Shown one piece after another: positions 1 to 10,907 of a DNA stretch of 64,000 bases. Location: positions 70,877,295-70,941,294 of the forward strand of contig OZ023206.1 in the NCBI GenBank assembly GCA_963995525.1. Reading direction: 5' to 3'. Below the pieces are notes generated by a model. The model saw only the letters and a list, made by a program, of their open reading frames with translations. It made no database searches and was not told where the DNA came from. The position numbers and the translations under genes were made by a program. Position 1 is the stretch's first letter. Each line of letters begins with the position of its first letter. The DNA is from Escarpia spicata (taxonomy: Eukaryota; Annelida; Polychaeta; Sabellida; Siboglinidae).

Positions 1-540
1 TATAATAAAATGGTATTCGTCTAATACCACCTTGCACAGACGCTGTAAATTGGGCCAGTAGTAGCATGCTGTAGTGACCCAATATTGGCCCCATACACTG
101 ATACTGGAACAGTAGTGGCCTTGTACTAGCTGCATTCCATACATGACGCTGCATGCTATTTACTGGCTTGTGTTGGGTTAGTATTAAGTAAGCAAGGTAA
201 ATTTAATACTGGTATGTACATCCTATTGGCTCAAAACCGACTGTCCTTTTAACGGTACTTGGCAGTATGTTGCCACTATTGGGCCAGTTATGTTATGTTT
301 GCTGAGAACAGATCAATAAACGTGCATGTCATGACCATACCCACCCAATTAAAGTTGTTATTAAATTAAAATAACTATTGTATTTTTGCTTTTGGAATAA
401 TCCTCTACATAAATTGCACCAGTCTCCATTGTTACGTGCCCTGCTTTGTAAATCTGCCCATTTTGCACCTCAAACAATTGTGGTATGATGGAATAAACAG
501 TTTTGTATGTAATAAAATGATCTAAACTAAAAAAACAAAG
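1..540. repeat. Dispersed repeat / left part of the duplicated zinc-finger block, copy 1
   Basis: This stretch matches 31,858-32,440 almost base for base, from a small hairpin (GGTATT...AATACC near base 13) through to AATAAACAGTTTTG near base 490. It contains several short variants of a GGGCCAGTA / TACTGGCC motif in both orientations. It has no credible reading frame. It could be a dispersed repeat in its own right, or just the upstream edge of the segmental duplication that carries both zinc-finger genes. Homology to the second block resumes at about 830-1220, so the second explanation is favoured. Confidence 0.7.
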
Positions 541-1009
541 CTGTAATATTTAAAAAACAACCGCAGAGTTTTAAAGGTATTACTGTTGCATATAACAACT
601 GCTTTAGAATATTTTATACAATTTGTCGTCATGTTGTAGTGCAGTACAAACTATGTCAAATTGCTTAATGAATGTATGCGTTTATCCATATTTAGCTTAT
701 TATGTCGTCTTTAATAGTCTGAAAATCCACTTTTTGTGAATTATTTTTATACTTATATACATTTTAGAAGTCCTATGTTTAAATACTGGACTACCCAATT
801 GAATATTTGAACGCACATTTTTTATATATTTTTTATTAACCAACTATTTTTAATTGATGATGTTTATCTATTCAGCTGTATCTACATATATTTTTACTTG
901 TATTTTATGTGTACATATGGACTTTTGTCTGGACTAAACATTATTATTCTAACTGTCCACTATGAAAAGTATTTTGCCTTGCTGATGTGTTATGGTGGAT
1001 CTGTTGTAG
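541..1009. other. AT-rich non-coding upstream DNA
   Basis: No reading frame, RNA gene or element end was recognised here. From about 830 onward the sequence matches 35,100-35,310, which lies upstream of ZNF2. It is therefore conserved upstream DNA of the zinc-finger block. The same DNA recurs at 4760-5228 in the tandem duplication. Confidence 0.5.
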
Positions 1010-1144
1010 ACATTGCCCGGAAGTGACCTAGACAAAACAAGCGTCACAGATAGAGTCGCCAAAGACACACACAGTCACCTTATAGGCTGTTGTCTCATGT
1101 CTATTCACCAGTAAGACCAGAGAAAACACAGATTCACAACACAG
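1010..1144 (+). promoter_or_regulatory. Candidate promoter and non-coding first exon of ZNF1 (copy 1)
   Basis: Bases 1017-1024 read CCGGAAGT, the classic ETS/GABP site found in many TATA-less animal promoters. A splice-donor-like ACAG|GTACAG has its exon end at 1144. Both are conserved at 35,315-35,322 and 35,444 upstream of ZNF2, although the DNA between these sites and the coding exons differs completely in length. A polypyrimidine tract plus AG at 10,875-10,886, just before the ZNF1 start, would be the matching acceptor. What is seen is the motif pair and its conservation in both paralogs; that it is an exon is inference. Confidence 0.45.
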
Positions 1145-1599
1145 GTACAGTGTCATTACATTCTGGGTGTAGACAGTTTGTCTGTGAAAATATTGATAAA
1201 ATCTGATCCAAAATTTGTTTTATAATATTTATAAAACTTGTGGCTTCAAGGCTATATTTGGCGGAGATAGATCATAGAAATTGGTGGTGCAGAAAAGTTG
1301 ATAAACAAGTGGAATTACTGATTGATAAGTATTATTCTTGCATTAATATCATTCATAAAGTTGCAGTAAACATATATTGAGCAGCAGTTGTGCTTAAAGT
1401 TAGTTACCCGGTAGTTAAAGGGAATAAAAATATCTATTGCTTGAATTCATGTTATATTACATCCTACTATCTGTTTCCACGTCCACCAAGCCAACAAAAT
1501 CAAAACAATTCAATGAATTAGAAATTCCACATTTTATGCTGTGCATCCGGACATTTTCGAATATGCATATTTTTGGTGCGCTTTTCGGGATGCCAAGAT
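1145..1599 (+). other. Start of the inferred ZNF1 first intron; no gene
   Basis: Homology to the ZNF2 block stops near 1220, where foreign DNA begins. Nothing coding was seen in 1220-1599. The 78-residue frame at 1437-1673 crosses the edge of a foldback element, exists only because of the local base composition, and is not called as a gene. Confidence 0.4.
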
Positions 1600-2625
1600 G
1601 TGACGTCACTTATGACTCAAACTCGCATCAGGCCGACCCTTTCCATGCATTCAGAGCATGTTTACAAGTATAGCTTTTGGGTCGAAACGAGCGTCAGAAC
1701 GAGTTATTGTGCAATATTCCGACGTAATACAATGCACTGTTTGTAAATAATTTTTATTTTTGTCGTAATTATTTATTCGCCACAAAAATGAAAATATGGT
1801 CATTATATAACGATGTTTCAAAATTTTATTTATCCAAAAAAATATAATGTAATGGATATATAATTTATTAATTGTAAATATATTGTACGGTAATATATTA
1901 TAATTATATATGTGAAAACAAAACTGTCTGGAAACATCGTTATATATAATGACCATATTTTCATTTTTGTGGCGAATAAATAATTACTACAAAAATTAAA
2001 AATATTTACAAACAGTGCATTATAGTATAAAATGATTTTGTTTCTATTACTTGGTGAAAACATAAACAAAAAAAGTGTAAAGAAAATCAAAGGTTTGCAA
2101 GCTGTCAGGATTGAACCGGCGTCGCCCGATTGAAAAACAAACGACAAGTAACCAACGCGCCTACCCACTGAGCTAGCGGGACCAGCGGAAACTCTGACTG
2201 ATTTAAGTTGTTATGATAAATTGTACAACTCCTTCGTATATCGATATTCTAGTGATATTATTACATTATACACGTTACTTTATGTAGCTGGATACAATAT
2301 ATGTTTGCTATGTATGTTTATTGGTATAGATTATCTCCAGTTGGTTGCATTCGATATAATTATTCTGAAAACGAGTCCAAGCTCGGCGAAACCTAGTCGA
2401 CTTGTAGGCCCATTCGCATTCGTTGTTTTGAATAAAATTTGATTCATGTGGAACCGTAAGATAAATGTTTGTTCCTCTCTGATGACTAGTGTTTGTATTA
2501 CATCGGAATATTGCACAATAACTCATTCTGACGTTCGTTTCGACACAAAAGCTATCCTTGTAAACATGCTCTGAATGCATGGAAAGGGTCGGCCTGATGC
2601 GAGTGTGTGTCATAAGTGACGTCAC
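1600..2625. mobile_element. Foldback DNA element with long nested inverted repeats, interrupted (copy 1)
   Basis: The outer arms begin GTGACGTCAC: 1600-1732 is nearly the reverse complement of 2493-2625. The next arms inward, 1733-1819, are the reverse complement of about 1931-2020. On the left the two arms are contiguous, while on the right about 470 bp lie between them. Removing that insert restores an element of about 555 bp with terminal inverted repeats of about 220 bp and a 111-bp AT-rich centre. It has no transposase, so it is a non-autonomous foldback/MITE-type element. Target-site duplications were not clear. Confidence 0.85.
2104..2183 (-). other. tRNA-like sequence (SINE head or tRNA pseudogene) inside the foldback element
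   Basis: On the minus strand an A-box-like TAGCTCAGTGGG lies near the 5' end, and a B-box-like GGTTCAATCC about 50 bases further on. These are the internal RNA polymerase III promoter boxes of a tRNA. The arms do not fold into a clean cloverleaf (acceptor and T stems mispair, about 81 bases), so it is not called as a working tRNA. It lies in the ~470-bp DNA (2021-2492) that interrupts the right arm of the foldback element, and is most simply part of a SINE insertion. Confidence 0.6.
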
Positions 2626-2639
2626 GATACCACGTGATT

Positions 2640-3276
2640 GCCTAGCTCATTTAAAAAAAAAAATCTGCGGGAATCGCTTCACAGACGGGGCTTAAAATCG
2701 AATTTATGCTACAAATGTATTTTTTTGTATTTGTTTAATGTTGTCAAATGTTACATACAATGCTAAACTTTGTGTACACATGGAAAAAGGATTTTAGCTA
2801 ATGCCTTATTTTTATTTCCTTTAAAGTTTTTTAGAACACCTTAGTATAGTGGGTGATAATATTGTAACATAGCCTTCGATAAGTTGTAAACAAGATTTAC
2901 CAAACCTGATTATGTGGTAGAATATATAGGAGATAAAGTAACAACCATCAAACTACTTACATAAGATAATATCTGTGTAAGCCAGTACTTGCTAGATATT
3001 TTGATTAGGTATCATTGTTGTGTTGTTAAAATTACGAAGTCCTTAAAATTAAGCAACGGCGATAGTCGGGCGGCGTAACCTAAATAAATAAAGCAGCCTA
3101 ATGTAACGTAATTGATTGTATTTAAATTAGGTCAGTACCGGTAAATAGCTTTCGTGATAGGATAAATAGTCGGCTGTGTAATTGAAATCTGTAACATAAA
3201 GTGTGCTGTAGTACACAGGAAACAGTCTTTATAAAGACTAAGTTAGTTAAGTTATTAAATAAATTCTGATAGGGAT
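2640..3276 (+). other. No gene; probable flank and 5' untranslated region of a CR1-like LINE
   Basis: AT-rich DNA without a credible frame. The last part, just before the LINE ORF1 start at 3277, is probably its 5' untranslated region, but no second copy in the window reaches this far 5', so the LINE edge cannot be fixed. It recurs at 6859-7495. Confidence 0.35.
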
Positions 3277-4543
3277 ATGGCGCCTTGCAAGCGGCAAGTC
3301 AAGGCAAAGCAACACTTGGTGTGCGATCACTGCCACAGCTGGGTAGTTTTTGCATTGTCTGGTTGTGGGAAGTCATGAGCAGAAACCATGGAGGAAGGAT
3401 TCACCTTTCAGTGCATTGGGTGTTGGAAGGTGGAGTGTCTGCAGAAGGAGATAGTTAGCTTGACAGATATTGTGAAGGGAATGGAGATGGGAATTAGCAA
3501 GGAGACAGGTCGAATGGAGAGAGATGACAGGGAGAGGTGAGAATACTGCAAGACTGAAGGAGAATAGCAGTGGCAAGAAAACTGAGGAAAGGAGATTGAG
3601 AGGAGGGAAGGTGATTGGAGGGGAAGAAATTGAAAAATCGATGACAGAAAACATGACAAGCGTGAAGGTGACAGGGGAGAAAGTGACCGTAGAGAAGGAG
3701 GGAGGGAAGATCAGATGGGAGAGGAGAGAAGAAAACTTAGTGAAAAGGGGGCAGCAGTTTTATTAGAGAACCTGCTGCGATCTGTTGACAGTGGGACAGG
3801 TTGTGTCTATTTAAACTAGATTCGCAGGGGGGACTCACAGAAAAGCCTGAAACTGGAGGCATAGATAAAGACAGCACAAATAAATCAGCAAAGAACAGTT
3901 TGGAAAACTCTTCTGAAGCTGGATATAAATGCATTTGTTTAAATGCAAGGAGTATAATAAAGAAAAGAAATGAACTAAACATTATGGTAGAAAATATTGA
4001 CCCACACATAATAGATATAACTGAATCCTGGACCACCACCGATATATCAGATGCTGAATTGGGACTGACAGGATATGTAATGTTTAGAAAAGATAGAATA
4101 GGAAGAAAGGGAGGTGGAGTTATTTTATATATTAAAGAATCTATTCAGGCTTATGAAATAAAATTAGAAAGAGAAGCAGATTGAGAAGAAGCTGCTTGGT
4201 GTAACATAGTTACAGGAAACTCAACGTTAACAGTTGGGTTAGTTTATCGAAGTCCAAACATAAGCATAGAAGAGAATGGAAAAATACAAAACGCTATAAG
4301 GGAAGTAAGCAAACGGGACTGTATTATTATGGGGGATTTTAACCACGGGCATATATACAATGGAAATCTCTACAGTGAGGATCACAAGTTTTTAGTTCAA
4401 GATACTTTCCTTTCTCACCATGTGCTAGAACCAACCAGGGGTGAGAATGTGTTAGACATAGATTTGTCCTCACAGAATGAATTAGTTGACAATGTCAAGA
4501 CATGTGAGCCACTGGATGAGTAGTTATCACAACCAGATACAGT
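3277..4543 (+). pseudogene. CR1-like LINE, orphaned 5' half (ORF1 plus endonuclease start)
   Basis: ORF1 starts at 3277 (MAPCKR...). It shows a CxxC / CxxC metal-binding pattern (CDHC, then CIGC after a nonsense codon at 3376-3378), followed by a Lys/Glu/Gly-rich stretch. It then jumps directly to the ORF1 C-terminus, so the esterase domain present in the copy at 18,198-19,003 is deleted here. ORF2 follows with an apurinic-like endonuclease (LNARSI, ITESW, GGGVILYIK, GDFN), broken by a TGA at 4182 and frameshifts. The copy stops at 4543 where the tandem duplication restarts, so it lacks reverse transcriptase. Confidence 0.85.
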
Positions 4544-5228
4544 CATGTCATGACCATACCCACCCAATTAAAGTTGTTATTAAATTAAAATAACTATTGT
4601 ATTTTTGCTTTTGGAATAATCCTCTACATAAATTGCACCAGTCTCCATTGTTACGTGCCCTGCTTTGTAAATCTGCCCATTTTGCACCTCAAACAATTGT
4701 GGTATGATGGAATAAACAGTTTTGTATGTAATAAAATGATCTAAACTAAAAAAACAAAGCTGTAATATTTAAAAAACAACCGCAGAGTTTTAAAGGTATT
4801 ACTGTTGCATATAACAACTGCTTTAGAATATTTTATACAATTTGTCGTCATGTTGTAGTGCAGTACAAACTATGTCAAATTGCTTAATGAATGTATGCGT
4901 TTATCCATATTTAGCTTATTATGTCGTCTTTAATAGTCTGAAAATCCACTTTTTGTGAATTATTTTTATACTTATATACATTTTAGAAGTCCTATGTTTA
5001 AATACTGGACTACCCAATTGAATATTTGAACGCACATTTTTTATATATTTTTTATTAACCAACTATTTTTAATTGATGATGTTTATCTATTCAGCTGTAT
5101 CTACATATATTTTTACTTGTATTTTATGTGTACATATGGACTTTTGTCTGGACTAAACATTATTATTCTAACTGTCCACTATGAAAAGTATTTTGCCTTG
5201 CTGATGTGTTATGGTGGATCTGTTGTAG

Positions 5229-5363
5229 ACATTGCCCGGAAGTGACCTAGACAAAACAAGCGTCACAGATAGAGTCGCCAAAGACACACACAGTCACCTT
5301 ATAGGCTGTTGTCTCATGTCTATTCACCAGTAAGACCAGAGAAAACACAGATTCACAACACAG
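5229..5363 (+). promoter_or_regulatory. Candidate promoter and first exon of ZNF1 (duplicated copy)
   Basis: Identical to 1010-1144 because it lies in the tandem duplication. CCGGAAGT is at 5236-5243 and the donor-like exon end at 5363. If the duplication is real, ZNF1 has two alternative upstream starts, this one being 4.2 kb nearer the coding exon. Confidence 0.4.
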
Positions 5364-5818
5364 GTACAGTGTCATTACATTCTGGGTGTAGACAGTTTGT
5401 CTGTGAAAATATTGATAAAATCTGATCCAAAATTTGTTTTATAATATTTATAAAACTTGTGGCTTCAAGGCTATATTTGGCGGAGATAGATCATAGAAAT
5501 TGGTGGTGCAGAAAAGTTGATAAACAAGTGGAATTACTGATTGATAAGTATTATTCTTGCATTAATATCATTCATAAAGTTGCAGTAAACATATATTGAG
5601 CAGCAGTTGTGCTTAAAGTTAGTTACCCGGTAGTTAAAGGGAATAAAAATATCTATTGCTTGAATTCATGTTATATTACATCCTACTATCTGTTTCCACG
5701 TCCACCAAGCCAACAAAATCAAAACAATTCAATGAATTAGAAATTCCACATTTTATGCTGTGCATCCGGACATTTTCGAATATGCATATTTTTGGTGCGC
5801 TTTTCGGGATGCCAAGAT

Positions 5819-6844
5819 GTGACGTCACTTATGACTCAAACTCGCATCAGGCCGACCCTTTCCATGCATTCAGAGCATGTTTACAAGTATAGCTTTTGGG
5901 TCGAAACGAGCGTCAGAACGAGTTATTGTGCAATATTCCGACGTAATACAATGCACTGTTTGTAAATAATTTTTATTTTTGTCGTAATTATTTATTCGCC
6001 ACAAAAATGAAAATATGGTCATTATATAACGATGTTTCAAAATTTTATTTATCCAAAAAAATATAATGTAATGGATATATAATTTATTAATTGTAAATAT
6101 ATTGTACGGTAATATATTATAATTATATATGTGAAAACAAAACTGTCTGGAAACATCGTTATATATAATGACCATATTTTCATTTTTGTGGCGAATAAAT
6201 AATTACTACAAAAATTAAAAATATTTACAAACAGTGCATTATAGTATAAAATGATTTTGTTTCTATTACTTGGTGAAAACATAAACAAAAAAAGTGTAAA
6301 GAAAATCAAAGGTTTGCAAGCTGTCAGGATTGAACCGGCGTCGCCCGATTGAAAAACAAACGACAAGTAACCAACGCGCCTACCCACTGAGCTAGCGGGA
6401 CCAGCGGAAACTCTGACTGATTTAAGTTGTTATGATAAATTGTACAACTCCTTCGTATATCGATATTCTAGTGATATTATTACATTATACACGTTACTTT
6501 ATGTAGCTGGATACAATATATGTTTGCTATGTATGTTTATTGGTATAGATTATCTCCAGTTGGTTGCATTCGATATAATTATTCTGAAAACGAGTCCAAG
6601 CTCGGCGAAACCTAGTCGACTTGTAGGCCCATTCGCATTCGTTGTTTTGAATAAAATTTGATTCATGTGGAACCGTAAGATAAATGTTTGTTCCTCTCTG
6701 ATGACTAGTGTTTGTATTACATCGGAATATTGCACAATAACTCATTCTGACGTTCGTTTCGACACAAAAGCTATCCTTGTAAACATGCTCTGAATGCATG
6801 GAAAGGGTCGGCCTGATGCGAGTGTGTGTCATAAGTGACGTCAC
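5819..6844. mobile_element. Foldback DNA element (duplicated copy)
   Basis: Exact counterpart of 1600-2625 within the second copy of the 4,219-bp unit. It has the same nested inverted repeats and the same internal insert. Confidence 0.85.
6323..6402 (-). other. tRNA-like sequence (duplicated copy)
   Basis: Identical to 2104-2183; present because of the tandem duplication. Confidence 0.6.
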
Positions 6845-8019
6845 GATACCACGTGATTGCCTAGCTCATTTTAAAAAAAAAATCTGCGGGAATCGCTTCA
6901 CAGACGGGGCTTAAAATCGAATTTATGCTACAAATGTATTTTTTTGTATTTGTTTAATGTTGTCAAATGTTACATACAATGCTAAACTTTGTGTACACAT
7001 GGAAAAAGGATTTTAGCTAATGCCTTATTTTTATTTCCTTTAAAGTTTTTTAGAACACCTTAGTATAGTGGGTGATAATATTGTAACATAGCCTTCGATA
7101 AGTTGTAAACAAGATTTACCAAACCTGATTATGTGGTAGAATATATAGGAGATAAAGTAACAACCATCAAACTACTTACATAAGATAATATCTGTGTAAG
7201 CCAGTACTTGCTAGATATTTTGATTAGGTATCATTGTTGTGTTGTTAAAATTACGAAGTCCTTAAAATTAAGCAACGGCGATAGTCGGGCGGCGTAACCT
7301 AAATAAATAAAGCAGCCTAATGTAACGTAATTGATTGTATTTAAATTAGGTCAGTACCGGTAAATAGCTTTCGTGATAGGATAAATAGTCGGCTGTGTAA
7401 TTGAAATCTGTAACATAAAGTGTGCTGTAGTACACAGGAAACAGTCTTTATAAAGACTAAGTTAGTTAAGTTATTAAATAAATTCTGATAGGGATATGGC
7501 GCCTTGCAAGCGGCAAGTCAAGGCAAAGCAACACTTGGTGTGCGATCACTGCCACAGCTGGGTAGTTTTTGCATTGTCTGGTTGTGGGAAGTCATGAGCA
7601 GAAACCATGGAGGAAGGATTCACCTTTCAGTGCATTGGGTGTTGGAAGGTGGAGTGTCTGCAGAAGGAGATAGTTAGCTTGACAGATATTGTGAAGGGAA
7701 TGGAGATGGGAATTAGCAAGGAGACAGGTCGAATGGAGAGAGATGACAGGGAGAGGTGAGAATACTGCAAGACTGAAGGAGAATAGCAGTGGCAAGAAAA
7801 CTGAGGAAAGGAGATTGAGAGGAGGGAAGGTGATTGGAGGGGAAGAAATTGAAAAATCGATGACAGAAAACATGACAAGCGTGAAGGTGACAGGGGAGAA
7901 AGTGACCGTAGAGAAGGAGGGAGGGAAGATCAGATGGGAGAGGAGAGAAGAAAACTTAGTGAAAAGGGGGCAGCAGTTTTATTAGAGAACCTGCTGCGAT
8001 CTGTTGACAGTGGGACAGG

Positions 8020-10310
8020 TTGTGTCTATTTAAACTAGATTCGCAGGGGGGACTCACAGAAAAGCCTGAAACTGGAGGCATAGATAAAGACAGCACAAAT
8101 AAATCAGCAAAGAACAGTTTGGAAAACTCTTCTGAAGCTGGATATAAATGCATTTGTTTAAATGCAAGGAGTATAATAAAGAAAAGAAATGAACTAAACA
8201 TTATGGTAGAAAATATTGACCCACACATAATAGATATAACTGAATCCTGGACCACCACCGATATATCAGATGCTGAATTGGGACTGACAGGATATGTAAT
8301 GTTTAGAAAAGATAGAATAGGAAGAAAGGGAGGTGGAGTTATTTTATATATTAAAGAATCTATTCAGGCTTATGAAATAAAATTAGAAAGAGAAGCAGAT
8401 TGAGAAGAAGCTGCTTGGTGTAACATAGTTACAGGAAACTCAACGTTAACAGTTGGGTTAGTTTATCGAAGTCCAAACATAAGCATAGAAGAGAATGGAA
8501 AAATACAAAACGCTATAAGGGAAGTAAGCAAACGGGACTGTATTATTATGGGGGATTTTAACCACGGGCATATATACAATGGAAATCTCTACAGTGAGGA
8601 TCACAAGTTTTTAGTTCAAGATACTTTCCTTTCTCACCATGTGCTAGAACCAACCAGGGGTGAGAATGTGTTAGACATAGATTTGTCCTCACAGAATGAA
8701 TTAGTTGACAATGTCAAGACATGTGAGCCACTGGATGAGTAGTTATCACAACCAGATACAGTTTACCATCAAAGTAAAATCAGAAAGGAATAATAAAAAG
8801 CAGTATAGGAGAAATTTCCACAAAGGAAGGTATAAGGACATGAGGAAGTATTTAGCAAAGATAGACTGGAATAACACACTGAAAAATAAGACGGCAACAG
8901 AATGCTGGAATATAATAAAGACTGAAATAAAGTGCATAGTCGATACATTTGTACCCTTAAAAAAACAAGGGAAACGGTCCAAAAAGAAACACTTATCGAA
9001 AGAAGCCATTAAAAAAATTAAGTATAAACAAATGATGAGGAAGTAATATAGATCTACTGGAAATGATGAAGACTACAACAGTTATAAATAAGCACTTAAC
9101 CAAGCTACAGCTGAAATTAGAAATTCAAAGAGAAGCTATGAACAACAATTAGCTAGTAATATAAAACATGACAGCAAGAGTTTTTATGCGTATGTTCGAA
9201 GTAAACAGAAAATTCAAGATAAGGTCGGTCCTCTAGAAGATAGTGCTGGAAATATAATATCAGAGGGATTCTTAATAGCAGAAGACCTGAATGAGTACTT
9301 TAGTTCAGTGTTTACCAGAGATGATATTAGTTCACTGCCAATACCAGAGGCTAAGTTCAAGGGGGCAGATTCAGACTATTTAGGACAATTAATTCTAACC
9401 CTGGAAATGGTAGCTAAGAAAATAAGGGCTATGAAGGATAATAAATCACCTGGAGTGGATGGAATTCCGCCCAAACTACTATTGGAAATTGTAGAACAAA
9501 TTAGCTTACCGCTTGCAACAGTTTTCAACTTGTCATTAGAAGAGGGAGTGGTTCCTTTAGAATGGAAAGAGGCAAACATTATACCGTTTTTTAAAAAAGG
9601 TTCGAGAAACAACTCAGAGAACAATAGACCAGTGAGTTTAACATCAGTGATTTGCTAATTATTAGAAATACTAATTAAAGATCACATGGTGGATTATCTT
9701 GTTAAACATAACTTGATAAACCCATCTCAACATGGGTTTTTTAAAGCAAGGTCATGCTAAACAAATATGTTATGTTTTTTTGAAGACATCACTAAGTGGG
9801 TAGATGAGGGATCACTTAGATTTTCAAAAAGCTTTCGACAAAGTACCACATCAAAGATTACTGCTTAAACTAAAGGCCCATGGCATAGGAAATGTTATAA
9901 TAAACTTGATAGAAAAATGGCTGATTGACAGAAGACAACGTGTAGTAGTTGATGGGGAGGCTTCAAACTGGAAATCGGTATTGAGTGGGGTACCACAGGG
10001 ATCAGTACTAGGACCTACATTAATTCTTAATATATATTGATGATTTGGATGATGAAATAACAAGCAAGTAAGAAGTGTTTTAAATAATGAATGGTTATGA
10101 AAATATTGATATAAATATTTTTTTCTCAGTTAAGAAAGATAGAAGGACTAGAGGACATGAAGTTACATTAACAATGGAGCAGTGTAGATTAGATATAAGA
10201 AAGTTCTAATTTTCACAAAGGACTGTAAATGATTGGAACAGATTATCTGCTGATTGTGTGGGTGCTAGTAGCGTGAATATGTTTAAAAATAAAATCGACA
10301 CACCTCAGAA
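8020..10310 (+). pseudogene. CR1-like ORF2 endonuclease/reverse transcriptase, broken
   Basis: The endonuclease is at 8110-8740 (GDFN at about 8551). A linker follows at 8760-9290. The reverse transcriptase N-terminus is at 9300-9658 (NKSPGVDGIPP, EWKEANIIP, NRPVSLTSVIC). The fingers/palm continue at 9660-10,040 with DFQKAFDKVPH and SGVPQGSVLGP. The catalytic FADD box is missing: after DDLDDEITSK (10,065) the sequence jumps to the C-terminal region (SVKKDRRTRGHE-like, 10,120-10,290). There are stops at 9043, 9656 and others. In the family this protein nicks the target and copies the RNA; this copy cannot do so. Confidence 0.85.
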
Positions 10311-10374
10311 GGGCGGGATACACATAGATAGAAAGGTCGGACTCTCGATAAGCCAAAGGGCTTCCTTGTCCACC

Positions 10375-10403
10375 TGCCACCTAGAGTTTTTCTCTGGGTG
10401 GCA
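10375..10403 (+). other. CR1 3'-terminal stem-loop
   Basis: TGCCACCTAGAG pairs with CTCTGGGTGGCA across a 5-base T-rich loop. The same hairpin closes the minus-strand CR1 copy at 15,251-15,280 with compensating arm differences. In CR1-type LINEs a 3' hairpin followed by a short AT-rich tail is the usual template end recognised by the reverse transcriptase. Confidence 0.8.
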
Positions 10404-10417
10404 ATCTTGTTAAATAA

Positions 10418-10907
10418 AATAATGATCAATTTTCAATCACTGACAATATTTTATCTGTTCATTGAGAACAAATAAAATGGTGCTTTGTGAAAAAGAGACA
10501 CTGCATAAAATTACCACACCTGGTCGGACATCTCACTGTAGCTTACTACAAAAACTGATCGGTTCAACAGCTTTACCTCATTCAGCCAAATCAAATTTCT
10601 TCTTTTTATTTTACATATCGCAAGATTAGATACAGCATGTAATGAATATACATATTTTATCTTCCAATGTTTTAATACACATTTGGTGAAATAGTGTTAA
10701 AAAAATTTTTTGGGGTCAATGTAATTGATGTCTAATTTGATTTGATAATTAGCAATAAATCCATCGTAATTATTACTGAATGACACTGTTCACAAGTGAA
10801 AACACAAATTTTCTAAACATTGTGTATAAATTACTATAATGCTATACCTCCTTACTATCTCTATGTTATGTGTGTTTTATTTTTAGTTTCACAACACGTT
10901 CGATTAG
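10418..10907 (+). other. 3' part of the inferred ZNF1 intron and start of the coding exon
   Basis: Homologous to 35,525-35,980 upstream of ZNF2. The LINE tail ends right where this homology begins. A pyrimidine-rich tract ending in TTTTTAG (10,881-10,886) fits a 3' splice site. It leaves 21 bases of 5' untranslated sequence before the ATG at 10,908. No promoter motif is obvious next to the ATG. Confidence 0.5.

Larger units (their letters stand above)
325..4543. repeat. 4,219-bp direct tandem duplication, copy 1
   Basis: Bases 325-4543 recur immediately as 4544-8762 with a constant offset of 4,219. Every reading frame in the first copy reappears identically in the second. The only difference noticed is in a T/A run (bases 2650-2664 against 6869-6883), where one A reads as T. 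The unit holds a candidate promoter/first exon, a foldback element, and the 5' half of a CR1-like LINE that is cut at 4543. Such identity means a very recent duplication or an assembly duplication. Confidence 0.97.
4544..8762. repeat. 4,219-bp direct tandem duplication, copy 2
   Basis: Second copy of the unit at 325-4543. Unlike copy 1 it runs on in register into the 3' half of the CR1-like LINE at 8763, so the right edge of copy 2 is the ancestral arrangement. The left edge of copy 1 keeps the ancestral upstream sequence shared with 31,858 onward. The junction at 4543/4544 shows only one or two bases of shared sequence, so end joining or an assembly artefact is more likely than recombination between long repeats. 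Confidence 0.97.
7496..10417 (+). mobile_element. CR1-like LINE copy 1 (5' to 3' end, internally deleted)
   Basis: This is the continuous version of the element begun at 3277. It runs from the ORF1 start through ORF2 to the conserved 3' stem-loop (10,375-10,403) and a short AT-rich tail near 10,417. Compared with the minus-strand copy at 15,240-19,003 it lacks the ORF1 esterase domain. It also lacks about 20 residues of the reverse transcriptase near 9813 and a large block after 10,065. It lies within the inferred first intron of ZNF1, in the same direction as the gene. It cannot be autonomous. Confidence 0.9.

Noticed and set aside
2104..2183. Functional tRNA gene on the minus strand
   Set aside because: A- and B-box-like motifs are present but acceptor and T stems do not pair and the length is off; called only as tRNA-like.
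1437..2625. Several 60-112 residue frames on both strands over the foldback element (and their copies at 5656-6844)
   Set aside because: They lie on inverted repeats and AT-rich DNA, duplicate each other through palindromy, and show no domain.
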